A DNA stretch of 64,000 nt from Lactarius indigo (lineage: Eukaryota > Basidiomycota > Agaricomycetes > Russulales > Russulaceae). The position numbers and the translations under genes were made by a program. Under the pieces are notes generated by a model. That model saw only the letters and a list, made by a program, of their open reading frames with translations, ran no database searches and was not told where the DNA came from. Positions 47,200 to 62,797 of the stretch are shown here, in pieces. The stretch's first letter is position 1; each line of letters starts with the position of its first letter. The DNA is taken from contig JAFKAC010000080.1 in the NCBI GenBank assembly GCA_025766275.1, positions 209,078-273,077 on the forward strand, given 5' to 3'.

Positions 47200-50199
47200 T
47201 GGCATGAGATGGCGTGGCATGACCCGTCAGACAGAGTGTTGGTGTTAGTCTAAATCTAGTGGCTACGGCCCGGGATTTTGGATTCTGGTGCACACCGCTA
47301 ATGGAAGCCGATCTGGACGATTCATCCCAAGATTCATCCAAATTGATTGTGATATTCACAAGAAATACCTCGAGATATTCCAAAGATATTCAGCTTCAAG
47401 TCCAGCTTGATATCCAGCGATAGTCAGACAAGTTTCAGTTTTCAGCCTAACTTAAACGATTTACTAACGGCTGCTTTCAATTCATGCCCTGATTCATGCT
47501 GGTTACCATCCAATTCTATTACCTACTGAAAATCACGAGTCCTATAACTACGTAAAATGCGTCACCGACTAGATGTTGCAAGGATGACCAGAAATACAGT
47601 AACAGACGAAAATCATCCTAAGATACCAGTATTATGCGGAAACTTGATCGGTTCAAGTTGGCGTGAAAACTGTGCACTCTCTGCCACCTCTCTGCCACAC
47701 GCACTGGCAAGACCTGTTTGAACGACTCCAATGTGTACAGTATCCCCTCAGGCTCGCCTCTACTCCCCCAGTGTGCCCGAGTTATGTCACCTTTCCATTG
47801 TTTGTTGGGATGCTTTTTTTTCTTTCTTCTTCTTCCCCCTGACTCTCCCAACGTGCTAATATTGCCCTTCTTTGTAGGAGCTGTCACCGCAGCTACCGAC
47901 GTTGTGCCCAAGCTGCGCCTGGGCCATCCAAGATGACTACTACCACGGCAACCACCGCCATCCACGGGCCGGGGCACTCGAGCCACCTCTGAGTCACCAC
48001 TGTTACCTTGTCCCTTAGCTCCTATATCTAGTTTTCACTCTGTTCGCAGGCATGCAAGCTACCACGACTGCAACCATGACGGTCATGAAGATGGGGCTGA
48101 CGATGAATTAGGCTTCGGCCCAGTCTCAATTAGAGACTTTATTTGCTTTTTATTTCTCATTCAAGCCAACTTTGCCTTTCCAGCACGTAAGAAGGACGTC
48201 CACGACTACGGACATGGCAACGGTATCGTTGTGGTCTCCCTCCTTCATGCTCACCCAGGCCTACGCTTGTGAACGCGACCAAGCTTTTTTTTTTGATTTC
48301 TTTTCTCGCCAGGGTCGCAGAACCCAAGCGCCTCAAGGCTCACAAGTCCCTACTACCACCTCCACATGCAAGCCCCCATATGCCATCACGGCACGCAAGT
48401 CCTGCCACGACTCCACCCCGCTGCAACACCACCTCAACTTGAGCAGGGTGCGCAAGTTCCACTACAACGCAAGCGATGACGACGGCGGCAAGGCGGTGAC
48501 GACAACGATGATGTTCCGACCACGACCAAGACCACGACAATGTAAGGCGGCCAAGACAAAGATTATGACAGCAAGGTGGCAACGACGCGAATTACGATGA
48601 CGATGCGCCGCCGCCGACTGCGACCACAACTGAGCGACCATGAGTCCGCTTCGGCGGCAGCTACCAAGCTTCCTCAACACCAAGTCGCCGCGATGCCACC
48701 CCATGGCAGCATGCGAGCACTTGCTGTACTCCAAGTACCCCCCACGTCTGCCACCGCCTTGCAGCGTGCGAACACCGATTTAGGTTTGGTAGTTAGTCGG
48801 CCTATAATCGCTTTTTTGTAATATATTATTTTATTGGATCAACCTAAAAGAGCGCTGAGCTTGAAAGCCATCCAAGAATATCGGAGGTAATTATAATTAT
48901 CCAACGAACAAGACAGACTTTCAGTCAAGATCGATACTGATTTACGTCCAGTGGTTTCCATCCAATGTCCTTGCAAAAGTGGCTACTGGTATCAAGACTG
49001 ATATTCGTTCTGAGATCGGCTAGTGAGTCGTTTTGGTTAGACTAATTTCCCTCAAACCTTGGATTCTTTTACAGTAACTCTATTTCATCCTACGTGATAT
49101 TGACAATCATGCTCGATTTACTGCCCCTCGCGACGTCAGTGGTCTTCAGGACCAGGAGGGGCCATCGAAGAGCTCGGATAATTCTCGTCTTGATTCTCGT
49201 GGGAAAGCGGGAAATTTCGAAATGTTATTCGTCCTATCATGTAAGAATTAATTTGATTCTCAAATAGTACGTATTTCAGGATGAATTTCGCTTGGAATTT
49301 CATCCTATTTTTCGTGCAGTGGTGTGTTCGTATTGCTCCAGATATGGCGCTTCAATTAGCATACGATGCAGGAGCGTTGAACATAGAGCCACTTCTAGGC
49401 TCAATCTTTCCGAACTGCGCCGAACAATGCGCACTGGCAGTGCCTCTCTAGCTTTGTCTCTAGCACCTGCCAGTGCTGTATGCACCTGTCTAACGCCATG
49501 TATCTGTCATGTCCGGCCTGACAGGATCCGAGATGATCTCGCTTCAATGGGAGCAAGCAAGCGAGAGTGCGCGCTGTGGTTGGCGATCGAGTGTACTGTA
49601 CTTCTGCTCCGAGAACGCTGGTATACGCCGCAACATACTCCAGAATACCGTCGCTCACACCAACGCTGCACTTCCCTCCTTGCTTCCACGCGAATACCGA
49701 CTCCGATGAGATACTTCTGGTGCTCAGTGCCTTGGTCGGTGGCGTACTATTTCTGCTCCGAGAACATATAGTGTCCCCCTGATCATCGCACCATACTCCC
49801 CCGATGCTATTCGCTACCGACTCGGACGAGATACTTCTGGTATGGTTCAAAAAAGAGAGTGAGATGCTTCTGGTATCGGTGCCTGCTGTGCCTCGTGGTA
49901 AGGCTTCAGACTATGCTTCCCCCATCTCAGAGCCTTCTTGCAAACCCTGAGGAAAACATGTACAAACCCAATTGACAACTGGAATGCAAAACGAAATTAA
50001 GGAACAAATAATGAAAGGAAAAACAATAATCGGTGGCTCATACTCAAGCCCATGCTCCACACCAAATGGCCTAGGCCGGGATTGAGCGTCGGTAAAAAAT
50101 CATATTGTGTATCGCATCGTATCACGTCCCACTGCACCGTGGTATGTAAGGTGTCGAAATTTAAAATTCAGGGAAGGGGTTGTAATGGCTGAATGAATC
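47200..50199. other. Gene-poor interval with low-complexity, Thr/Ala-coding-like DNA
   Basis: Short frames only. 47870-48720 is rich in accacgac, caccaccg and gcgaccac words like the array at 31055-31795 but much more diverged, possibly an old copy of a similar array. No gene is called. Confidence 0.4.
49590..49850. repeat. Degenerate direct repeat of about 120-150 bp
   Basis: Two words recur: gtactgtacttctgctccgagaac near 49592 matches gtactatttctgctccgagaac near 49743, and gaataccgactccgatgag then atacttctggt near 49690 matches gctaccgactcggacgag then atacttctggt near 49810. A third atgcttctggtatcgg follows at about 49862. Confidence 0.45.
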
Positions 50200-51740
50200 A
50201 GTTATAAGGCGGCGCTGCGGGATTTTTGCGACAAGTCAAAATCGCACGTGGTTGGTAAAATTGACATTGAGCTTGATATATGTACACCTCTGGACATGTC
50301 TGGCCCTGTCGGAGACTCGGCACAACAGACAAAGTTTTTTCGAACATGGCGCCAGGGCAAATACATATACCATGCAACATGTGACCCTGTTGCACCGCGT
50401 GGCATAGGGAGGACATATAGAACCGGTGCGCTTGCTACTTCGGCAAGGCGCAGATGTTGAGCCAGAGCGAGGATGACCGGACCGCGTTGCACCTTGCTGT
50501 ATGGCAAGGTCATTCGGAGATAGTAGTGGTGCATCTAGAACATAGTATCGAAGCAAATGCTCCGACCGACCACATGGCAGGCGACCCGTTGCATCGCGGA
50601 GCGCGGGGAGGGTATCTGGACCTAATGCGCTTTCTGCTTCGGGATAACGCCGGAGCTCTGGAACAAGGACCGGGACATTCTGTTGTATCTCGCGGCAATG
50701 CAAGATCATCCGGAGATAGCTAGGGTGCATCTCGGATATGTCGCCAGCCCAAATGTACCGAATACAAAACAGCGACTCCGCTGCATTAAGAAAGAGACCG
50801 TTTGTTGTTTCAGCACATGCGGATGTTAAGGCCAGAGGTAATAATGGGAAGACCGCGTTGTTTGTCGTAGCGAGGGATGGCCATTCGAAGAAGTTCGTGC
50901 TGCTTCTCGAGCATAGTGCCGACGCAAATACCCCGAACACACAGCAAGTGAACCCACCGCACTGTGCAGCAAGGGGAGGGAACACGGAGATGACGCGCTT
51001 GTTGTTCCGGAACGGTGCGAATATCTAAGCCGGGAACAATGTAGATAGTCGCTACGAGATGATTGAGAGTCGTCCCTAGAAAATGCAGACAGAATACGTA
51101 CGGAACAGATAAAGGCGAGGCTAAGAGGGTTTTGCATCCCAAAAAAAAAGAGGCTAAGAGGGTCGACGCGACTTGACACACGCGGCAGGAGACTTGGAAT
51201 GATAGTTTAGACGTCTCGGATCGCCCAAGCAGGCAAACAAAGAGATAAGAGAGAAGAGGGCTTGTTGTTTTTCGTGCGATTCTCGAGGCCTTATATACAT
51301 GAGTAGTCGTCGTATATGGAAGTATTGCAAGGTAATCTAAAGTGTTCCGGAACGTGCAAGGCGTGGACGTTGGTTCGCCATGGGGTAGTGTCAACGTTGA
51401 CGTGGGCGTGGAATGGTTAGAATATAGGGTGGGCCGGTGTACTAGTTTCGAGTGTAGGCCGGAGCTTGTCCATACAACAAGGATGGGGAGGTTCCGTTAC
51501 ATTGCGGCACGTCATTCGGAGAAAGCCGCGCGCGCTACTTCTCGAACACGGCGCCAACACAAATTCACAGATCACGCAACTGGTCCCAATGTACTGTGCG
51601 GTATGGGGAGGGCACATGGGCCTGGTGCGCTTTCTACTTGGGCACAGAGCTGGTGTTCAATGTGTTCAATTTCGGAACAACAACTATGGCCAGACCCCAT
51701 TGCATCTCGCGGTGAGTGAGGATAGCATCTGCAAATAGCC
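50200..51740 (+). pseudogene. Decayed ankyrin-repeat gene
   Basis: Ankyrin-repeat signatures are scattered over three forward frames with stops between them: DRTALHLAVWQGHSEIVVVHL (described as TALHLAVWQGHSEIV) near 50475, GYLDLMRFLLRDNAG near 50610, KTALFVVARDGHSKKFVLLLEHS near 50860, NTEMTRLLFRNGANI ending at 51028, RALLLEHGANTNSQ near 51525, GGHMGLVRFLLG near 51608 and GQTPLHLAVSED near 51692. Weak traces continue to about 52000. In a functional ankyrin protein these 33-residue repeats stack as a binding surface. The many frame changes have no usable introns, so this is a relic, though the array form shows it was once a long repeat protein. Confidence 0.7.
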
Positions 51741-54589
51741 GCGCGCTACTTCCCGAACATGGTGCCGACCCGAATACACCGAATACCAAACAGTAGATCC
51801 CCGCTCTACTTGGCAGTGCAGGGAGGGTATCTGCAAATGACGCGTTTACTTACCGTGCAAATACTGGGGCACGAGACAAATATGGACATAGTGGGTTGCT
51901 GGTCGAGGTCATTTGGAGATAGCCATGCTAATTCTTGAGCACGGTGCAAATGCAAATACCCGGAACTTGCATCCAGTGACCCCATTTCACTGTACTTGGC
52001 ACTGTACAGCATGAGAGGGCATACGGAAGTGATGTGGCGGCATCGACACAAATTCTCAAACCCCTGTGAGTGAGTGCGTGTGCCCCCCAACTTGAAGGTG
52101 CCCCATTTTTCTTCCCGTTTCTCTCTCTCCCGTTTCTCTCCTTTCTGCATCTCTCACATAGGAAGTGTGTCCTAGACACGTCAACAAAAACCACGGGTCA
52201 GGGAGATTTTGCGCATCGTCTCTGAATATTTGTATTATGTACTGTCACGATTACGAACTTGAAGACGAGAGCAAACTCAAGCCCGCTTCCTTGAGTCTTG
52301 TGCAACCCGAATGCCGGTTACCCTTGCATTATGACAGAGCCTCTGTGTTCCCAGTGCACACAGGTCCCAGTCTGAGTCGTCTTTAATTGACCGAGCTCAT
52401 CCAGATATTTTTTTTTTGGGTTGCTCATCTAGATCTTCTACGTAAAGGTTTCCGTGACTTTGAGGCCTGAGCAGACTTTTTAGAGCCCTAAAAACAACCA
52501 ATGTGGCTTTACGAACTAAAAACTTCCCATAGACATTGCCCCCGAGGAAACAACTGGCGGATTCGTTCTGCCGGAGGTCCGAGCGGCATCAGTATCCACG
52601 TAAAACGCTCGGTCTCGGGCTTGTCTCGTACTTGCCCGGATAATTTTTGGGTGTCCCTCAAGGGAAATGTATATGATGTGCGTGTATGTCTCTTGGTATG
52701 TCTGTTGTGATTTTATTCTCCCGAATATCCTTGCGCGTTTCCGTTTTCGTCTGAAGGACCAAGGACGATTTGCTGCCTCTAATAATAAAACGAAAGCGCG
52801 ACTTGCATTCATTTCGGTATGGTGCCCAACTTACTATACGACTGCCCGAGGTTCTTACAAAGCGTTTCGACTTGTTTTTGAAAATGCCTCTGATCTTGCG
52901 TCTGATATTCGTGTCAAGATTAGTGTACTTACCACTTGTGTCTATAAAACAAGCCCGAAATGGGTCTAAGTAGAACCTTGACTCGTAAATCCCCCACGTG
53001 CTCAAGCTCAAGAGCGAATCAACTTCTCTCACAATTTGTTCATCCCGCCTAGCATCGCATCTGGCGTGCCTTGGTCACTGGCATAAGCACGTGACCGTCT
53101 TTCCTCTCTGGTGCTCCCTTACGTAACCTCGCCAACAACTTTAGATTCTACTAAGGATTCTACAGTTTGTTCAAAAACAAAAAAAGAATTCTATAGGAAA
53201 GCCGCACAGCGTCACGGTACAGTTCTGACCTAAAACCGGTCTGCCCCCACCCGACGTGCCATTCTGAGGAACACTTTTTTTTTTTCCCTACTTGACGAGT
53301 CAGCGCCCGAATGAAGTTCCAGAAGTCTCAACTACTAGTATCTGTTTTCCACCGCCACCACAAACGATTACGTCGACCCGAAGACGAGGAGATACAGTAC
53401 TCTGATACCGACTTTCTTTCCGCCTGCCTCAGCTTCGACTTTGGGCCATTGTTGGATCTTTGGTACCATTTGTGGCCAACTGTGCACCGCCGGGAAGAGG
53501 ACTCCCAAAGCACGCACGAAGGAAGACCAAGCAGCGCCACAAGAGAGCCCTCCATACGAGGGGCTCCGCGTGGGAGAGCGAGAAGTCCTCTATGTAGACC
53601 CATACTACTACACGGTGGCTTAGGCTGTGTCACGGTTGCGGCGGTGCTAATGCTACAATTGAGGGAATATTCTCGCAAAAAGCCGATCCTATTATTTTCC
53701 TCCCAAGATCAACGGATCAACGTCACTTCAATGTTTGAGGCAATCCCATGACACGAGATGATTTTTTTTTTTGGGAAATTCCTTCACCTCATTCACAGAA
53801 CCTATCCTGGATCAACTCCACCATGGGCAGATGATCAACGTTCAACGACCAGTGCAGTTGTTTCATCTTATACCTTAGTGACCAAACCCACCATGCATCA
53901 TATCTCGTGGCATGACCCAAGTGGTCCCAGTGTTTGAGAATACAAGTACAACAACAGTAACTACGACGATAACCACCTAATGAACCCTAATGAACTAGAG
54001 AAAGCACTGTACCCCCTACAACAAGGGAATTCAAGGAGCGGACGGCGAGCGCACAGCGCCCGTCCAAGAGTAGGGAGTACAGGTGCCTTTTTTTTCTGAA
54101 TATCCACACATACAGTAACCACAATAGAACGCAACATGGTTGACAACCCTTCCCACGCCACTGACTGAAGTGGGCGGTTCAGTGTGGCGCGGTGCGTTCG
54201 GTGAACTCGGAGTGAACTCGCGGGTCAGACCGGGGATGCTGGCGTCGAGGCCGGTGGACGTGGACCCCTTGCAGAGCCACGCCCTCGGCGCTGAGCCGCT
54301 GGACGTGGAGGGTCGATGGGCGACGTAGGCTCGGGTGCAGAAGGGAGCGCGATCGCCTTCTTCCGTGCCGGAGGTGGTAGCGTCATGATGTCCGGGCGCG
54401 GCCAGTTCCACAGTGGTGGCGGGCCACCGTCGGGCGGCAGTGGGGCGGAGGGAAGGGGTGCAGACCGAAGAGGCATCTGGGAGTTCGCGGAGACAGGGGG
54501 AAGGGCCGCGCTGTTTCCACCCCCTCCCGAGGTCGGGCTGGTAGCGGAGGCACCCCACACGGCTTGGATGTGCAGTGGGTAGAGCACCG
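51741..54589. other. Interval with no firm gene
   Basis: After fading ankyrin traces, only unsupported frames are present, the longest forward one at 53311-53751 (146 residues, no recognisable domain). T-runs occur near 52410, 53275 and 53762. The reverse Pro/Ser-rich frames at 54225-54587 could be a tail of the next gene but lie beyond its stop codon. Confidence 0.4.
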
Positions 54590-55504
54590 TCAGGCGCGGG
54601 GTGGTGCTGTGGTCTGTTGCATCGCCGGTTGCGACACGCGGCGGTCGGGGGCGGGGTCTCCGGGGTCCTGATCGGGAACGTGCATTTGTTCGACCTTGTG
54701 TACGAAGGAAAGCACCGCCCGCGCGGGGAGTTGGATAGGCCGTCGGGGTTGGGGAGCAGAGATTGGTGCCTGATGTTGGTGGCGAGGGGGTTGAGAGCTC
54801 GGGCGATTCCCGAGCTTATGGGCGAGAGAGTGGGAATACCATGGATAGGATCGTACATGCGAGCTCCAGACGGTATAGTCCTGTTTATAATGGAGCACAG
54901 CGGAAACCACAAGGGCGACAAGGTAGGTGAACACTGAAAGTGGTATATTAGGAGTTGCAACCGCGAGTCAGCAGGTAACAGTCCTCACAGTTGATGGTAC
55001 ATATCCAGGAGAAGGCTAGTATGAGCTTCGCAGAGGTACAGGAGTCGCCGTCGATGAATTTAGCTGTAAAAGTCTAGGTCATCAGACCATCCTTTCAAGA
55101 ATCACCGATTGCCTTACCTTGCGGTGTGCACATGTCATGCGGAAGAAAGGCGGTCACAAAGATGACACCGACTAAAACGTAGAACAGACTTGAGTGGGTG
55201 TCGTGACGAGGAATGGAGGTAACACGCACTTAGATGTAAGAGCCATAGAAAGTCAATCCAAAGACACTCTACCCAGACACGGCCGGTGATAGCTCGGTGA
55301 GAGAAGATGTCGATGAAAACCCTGGACCAGTAAGTCACGCGATAGGTAAATAAGTCAAACGACTCACATAGGGATGACGAGCAGCAAACTGAGAGCGCCG
55401 AGAAAGATCATGTAGATATCCACCTGTTGTTGGGCTAGGAATGTCGATTGGTGAGTAAGGTGCTGTTTTGGGCGGATGAGCGAGCTCACTGTGAAGATTG
55501 GCAT
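54590..55504 (-). CDS. Four-helix MARVEL-like membrane protein
   Basis: Six exons on the reverse strand (55490-55504, 55368-55423, 55230-55321, 55118-55171, 54989-55063, 54590-54933) give 211 residues with every junction in frame. The first exon encodes only MPIFT. Hydrophobic segments: YMIFLGALSLLLVIPMVFI, VWVECLWIDFLWLLHLI then GVIFVTAFL, LILAFSWICTI, and FTYLVALVVSAVL. A Cys pair flanks the second loop (HDMCTPQ and GDSCTSA). Hydrophilic C-tail is Pro/Arg/Gln-rich and cytosolic. The pattern fits a basidiomycete MARVEL-type family, thought to act in membrane organisation or trafficking. The start choice rests on the tiny first exon, so an alternative upstream start is possible. Confidence 0.65.
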
Positions 55505-55883
55505 TCTTGGCGATGGGTAGGTTCCAAGCAGCTGCACTGCAGATGATTGCATCGGAGATGACGGTGATAGCTTTGGGAAAATTAGTACGGGGAGGAGTAC
55601 AAGGAGGATACGGATGGTGAGAAGACAGACCGAAGAGGAAATAGCGGAATAGGTAGAGAAAGAAGGAGAGGCCATTGGGAGTTCCAGGAGATGGTGCTTT
55701 GGTTGTAAAGAGAGTGAGGGCCTGCAGCTTGCGCAGACGATACTGAGTCGAGCCAATGCCAGTGGCAAGTCAGCACCTGCCAGCATGACACCGCGGCAAC
55801 CGAAAGACTGGGGATGCTTATGTCATACTCTCACACGGTTCACAATTGAAAACATCATCGGTTTGGTGCCAGACCTTCCCGTT

Positions 55884-58992
<3,109 letters not shown>

Positions 58993-59495
58993 GCCCCACG
59001 GTTCGCCGTGCCTCCCACGATTTGGGGAGGGGGGGGCAGCGCACTCACCAAGTCGGAGACGAACCGATCTCCGCCAACGACCGTGCGCGGGCGCAGTTTG
59101 TTCGATTCGGAGAAAATTTCCGTATGTAGCAAGCGGAGATAGATCGCTCGCTGTCATGCGTGCATTTCCCAACATTATGGGCTTGCGAGCGGCCGTCAGC
59201 GCTAATGATGCGGAATTCCTCCTCCCCCCCCCAAAGACATAAACCGAGAGCTACTCCACCACGGGCATACCGTCGCGCGGCGCGCGCTTTTTTGTCTCGG
59301 CCCGATTTCCGAGTCTCGATCTCTCAGTGCTAGTGAGAAATGTTTTGGGTCCCGTGCCTTCTCGCGAGCGAGGAATGGAGTGCAAATTGTTCGGTGTTGT
59401 TCGCTTCGGTGCTTACGGTCTCTCCCCACTTATATGTGAAGAGGATCACGGGCCCGGCTTGCCCCTTCCTTTTCTTCTGCCCGCCCGCCCTCAAC
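58993..59495. other. Intergenic; promoter of hydrophobin-like gene 1
   Basis: No gene is seen. G-runs at 59023-59035 and a C-run at 59223-59231 occur. A weak TATA-like word (cttatatg) lies at about 59429, 65 bp before the start codon. Confidence 0.35.
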
Positions 59496-60007
59496 ATGCT
59501 GCGCTTCGTCGTGATCCTCCTTGCCTCCTTTGCCACGCTCGCGTCGTCCAGGGTGATCGACCACGATGTGCTGCAGTGCACGACAAAAGCCTTCACGTCT
59601 CCCTGGTCCGAGACGTTCAACAAACTCGTCGGGCTTACCCCGAACTACACCCCGGGAACATTCATCGCGGTAGATTGCACCCAAATACCGAATATGCGGT
59701 GCGACGCTATCCCAGCGAATGCAAGGTGAGTCGTCGGTGCATTCTGAGAGCTGCCTGCTCAGTCGATATGCCCTCCCTTCCCCTCTCCATTTCTATTTAG
59801 GTGGTACGTCGCACGACTCGCAACTTTTATCGCATGGACTCACTCTGTTAACTCACTTCTAGTAAGAGAAATATTGCGTGTGCTGCGAGGAAGTTATTAC
59901 GGGTGAGCTGCACTTCCCCACGCACCTCACGCGTTGACCGAATCGACATCGTTGCAGGGCATATCCCTGGGCCTGTAGGAGTAGGCTGTAAACGAGTTTT
60001 CTCTTGA
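59496..60007 (+). CDS. Hydrophobin-like small secreted protein, copy 1
   Basis: Exons 59496-59725 (230 nt), a 3-nt micro-exon 59801-59803, 59863-59902 and 59958-60007. N-terminal signal peptide MLRFVVILLASFATLASS. Cys pattern: one in VLQC, then IAVDC, MRC, one created by the micro-exon, YCVCCEE, and GVGCKRV, eight in all. The CC doublet and the C-terminal G-V-G-C unit resemble the second half of class I hydrophobins; the first half lacks the usual CC doublet, so it is a divergent hydrophobin-like protein rather than a standard one. As read, the third exon is one base out of frame at the AAA run 59869-59871; one more A would give about 107 residues. The paralogue at 60953-61482, with the same gene structure and no frame problem, supports this. 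Confidence 0.6.
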
Positions 60008-60904
60008 CGAGAGTTCCAACCGAGCATGAAAAAGAAATACCTCAATTCCCCAAACAATTTCCTATCGAAACAGATAAGCTGTGAGGCAGAGGGGCCTCGT
60101 GGAGGGTCGCCTGATCACACGCAGATGCACAAGATACGCACGCTCTCCGTCACAGCAAATGTTTCCCGACGTGTTGTCTTTGATCATCTGCTCGCGGCGG
60201 AGTTGACCCGGGATCACTCTTATTCAATCGATTTTGATTTAGCTGGTCATATGATCAGTTTAAACGCTGCGTTCTCCATCTGGAGCGATGTATTGATCTT
60301 TCTTTTACGGTCCGGGGTGAGGGCCCCCTCAAGGTGGTAAAGGTCAAAGGCCGGTCTCGGGGTAATCCCAACAACCCTATGCATGATGCCTAAAGCCGGG
60401 CAGTAATTCTTCTTTGTTCGCCCGGATGGCAAAGCACATCCTGGCCCACAAGTGCGTCTAATCCTCGTGCGTGTATCATAATATTCAAGTCATTCGGAAG
60501 CATCCCCTCCGCCGAAGCCAAATCGGCTCTGTTCCTACATGATTACATAATCCCGCACAATGTCTTATGTCAGCAAACCAGTCGAAAAGGAACAAGTCGA
60601 CCTCAAGCTGGCGCACAACTCATTACTGTGCTCCTGAATCACAATACAAGTACTTTATGCATGCTCAAACTCGCCTGGTATTTCCCTTTCGTGACAGGTA
60701 CCAAAGCACCAATTCAGGATCAAACGAAAGTTAGTTGACGCCTGTGCCGGCCGCCGCGGTCGCTCATCGCACACGCTTTGACTTGTTTCTGATACTCTTC
60801 TGATGCGGACTTTACGGGAGGAACGACTTCCATTTGACATACGCGACGTTGGACGGCTGTATGACTTCCTATCGCTGATCTAGAGCTGCTTCTCCCAGGA
60901 AGCG
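60008..60904. other. Intergenic between the two hydrophobin-like genes
   Basis: No gene is seen; regulatory region of copy 2. Confidence 0.4.
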
Positions 60905-60911
60905 TATATAA
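60905..60911 (+). promoter_or_regulatory. TATA box of hydrophobin-like gene 2
   Basis: TATATAA, 48 bp before the start codon at 60953. Confidence 0.55.
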
Positions 60912-60952
60912 CAGTCCGTTTGCGCAGGTCCTGCAAAGAGGCAGAACACACC

Positions 60953-61482
60953 ATGCGTCTACTCCCCACTGCTATCTTTCTTCTTGGTGCGCTCTACGCG
61001 AGTGCACAGCCAGCGGACCAAGGCAAGATCCTGGCGTGTCATACCGTCGAACCAGGTACCACTGCGACCCCAACGCTCGAATCGAATGGCCTCCCGCCGC
61101 CCAACGACCCGAGCCTCCTCGTAGGGTTCTTCTGCGAGCCGCTCGCTCCAGGGTTTTCGTGCACTGCGCCTTTTCCTCCAGGGTAAGCATTTTCTCCCAG
61201 ATCATGCAGTGACGACCGCAGCTGATTGCTATCCCGAATAACAGGCTTGAATGGTAAGACGTCCCCCCGCAGAGTGCTCTCTCTCTCTCTGGCCGAAATG
61301 AATCTGCCTGACGCCGTTTACATTAGCTATGCCCCTTATTGCCTCTGCTGTGGCGAGGAGGAACTGATAGGTGAGGAGACTGCAGGTGATTAACGCGCGT
61401 CGTGTTTTCTGATCGACTTTTTCCGACAGAGGATTTCACCGGCTTTGTTGGCGTAGATTGTGTGAAGGTCCTTGGTACATGA
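60953..61482 (+). CDS. Hydrophobin-like small secreted protein, copy 2
   Basis: Exons 60953-61182 (230 nt, the same as its neighbour), a 9-nt micro-exon 61245-61253, 61327-61370 and 61430-61482 give 111 residues in frame. Signal peptide MRLLPTAIFLLGALYASA. Eight Cys in the mature part: ILAC, VGFFC, FSC, LEC (split by the micro-exon's intron), PYCLCCGEEE and VGVDCVKV. LLVGFFCEPL then CLCCGEE then GFVGVDC parallels the C-terminal half of class I hydrophobins; the N-terminal CC doublet is replaced by a single Cys. Hydrophobins self-assemble at surfaces of hyphae and fruit bodies; whether these do is unknown. The TATA box suggests regulated expression. Tandem orientation with copy 1 indicates local duplication. 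Confidence 0.7.
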
Positions 61483-62797
61483 AATTGCCACCGGCGCAGC
61501 GAAGCGAAGGTGAAGCGGCTTCTCCCTTTCGTAGTTTTGTACGATTGTGCCCTCATCGAGTCCGTTCTGTCTCAGTGGGGTCGAGATGATAGATTTGTGT
61601 AAGGGGTCGAGAGTTTTGAAGAATATTTGTCGTCGGTCTGCACTGCAGCTTGCCAAATATTCCAGTGACTACTTTTCTGGCCGGTGAGATCCGAACCGTT
61701 ACCCGGCTGTGAGAAACTGGTACATAACATAACTAAATGGGACCCCGTGGGCACACGTCCTGAGGAGCTGGAAGATTTCCCGTTAGTGTAAACGTTGTTG
61801 CGGTCCAAGGCCCAAAAACACCTTCAAGTGGCGGCGTTCCCTGACCAGGTATTGATCCCCGACTTTCAAACTTATCGTTCCGGTGTAGATCACAATAAAT
61901 GTCAAAGCTATCGTCGACATGACAAAGAGCGTAGCTTTTGTATCTCCGGAAGCGCCTGCAGGGCAGCGTGTAAGACTTCATAAAGCGCAGAAACTTCGCA
62001 GAAGAACTTGATAGAAACTACAAAAGGAGCGCCGCGAAAAAACAAGGCAGCGGACCTAGAAAAAGTCCATCGATCCGAGCTCTCTAGTAGGATTACTCAA
62101 GTAGCAAATTCTCTGGAGAATCCTTTATATAGCAGTAAGTGGCATGAAAAGCAAATTATACTTGGGCTTTGTCTATTCTTGACCTTGTGGAAACGCCACC
62201 TAGCCTGAGACCGATATGCGCAACAGGCGCACTACGCGTCCCCCAGCTGACTTGCAGTTGTCAATTAAACACGACCCCGTGCCTTTTTTTCTAAAAATAG
62301 CTACACTTTTTCCACGTGAGCAGTGTGGATGTTGCCATTTCGATTGACAGGCAAGGTCTTTCCTCTGAGAGAGCCTGAGGAAATCGTTTGAAAGAGCATC
62401 CAGGCGCGTGAGCGCGCGATCCAGAGCACTAACTTAAAGGGGATCCCCAAGAAAAGGCGGACGCTCATAGTAGTAGATGGAGCTTGAGATACAGTAGTCG
62501 ATTGACTGGCTTCGCGGTACTGTATGATCAGCGTAAGTTGAATCTTGACATGCTTGACAGTTGGTGGAGCCGCGCTGCAATGTTAGGGCGCTTGCGGCGG
62601 AGATCTCCGGGACGAAACCACATGGCAGCTCGGGCATGGCGGGTCCCCCTTACTTTAGAAGTTCAGAAAGGTGGGGATTTTCGACAAGTATTAATTGAAA
62701 TCCGTGTTGACCAAGAAGTGGGTTGAAGAGTGTCAAGAGAAAGATGAGCGAGGTCCATGAATAGAGTCATCATTCACTTGTGCACACACACACACGT
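61483..62797. other. Intergenic, no gene seen
   Basis: Only short frames on both strands. It should contain the 3' ends of hydrophobin-like gene 2 and of the helicase gene. Confidence 0.45.

Noticed and set aside
52600..52970. FWVSLKGNVYDV, reminiscent of a cytochrome b5-like motif, with a possible downstream exon
   Set aside because: The following sequence lacks the haem-binding HPGG part and no second exon continues the domain.
53311..53751. 146-residue forward frame
   Set aside because: No family, no intron structure, and the opposite strand is equally open.
54031..54960. 309-residue reverse frame
   Set aside because: Pro/Ser/Thr-rich, overlaps the last exon of the membrane protein in a different frame; no domain.
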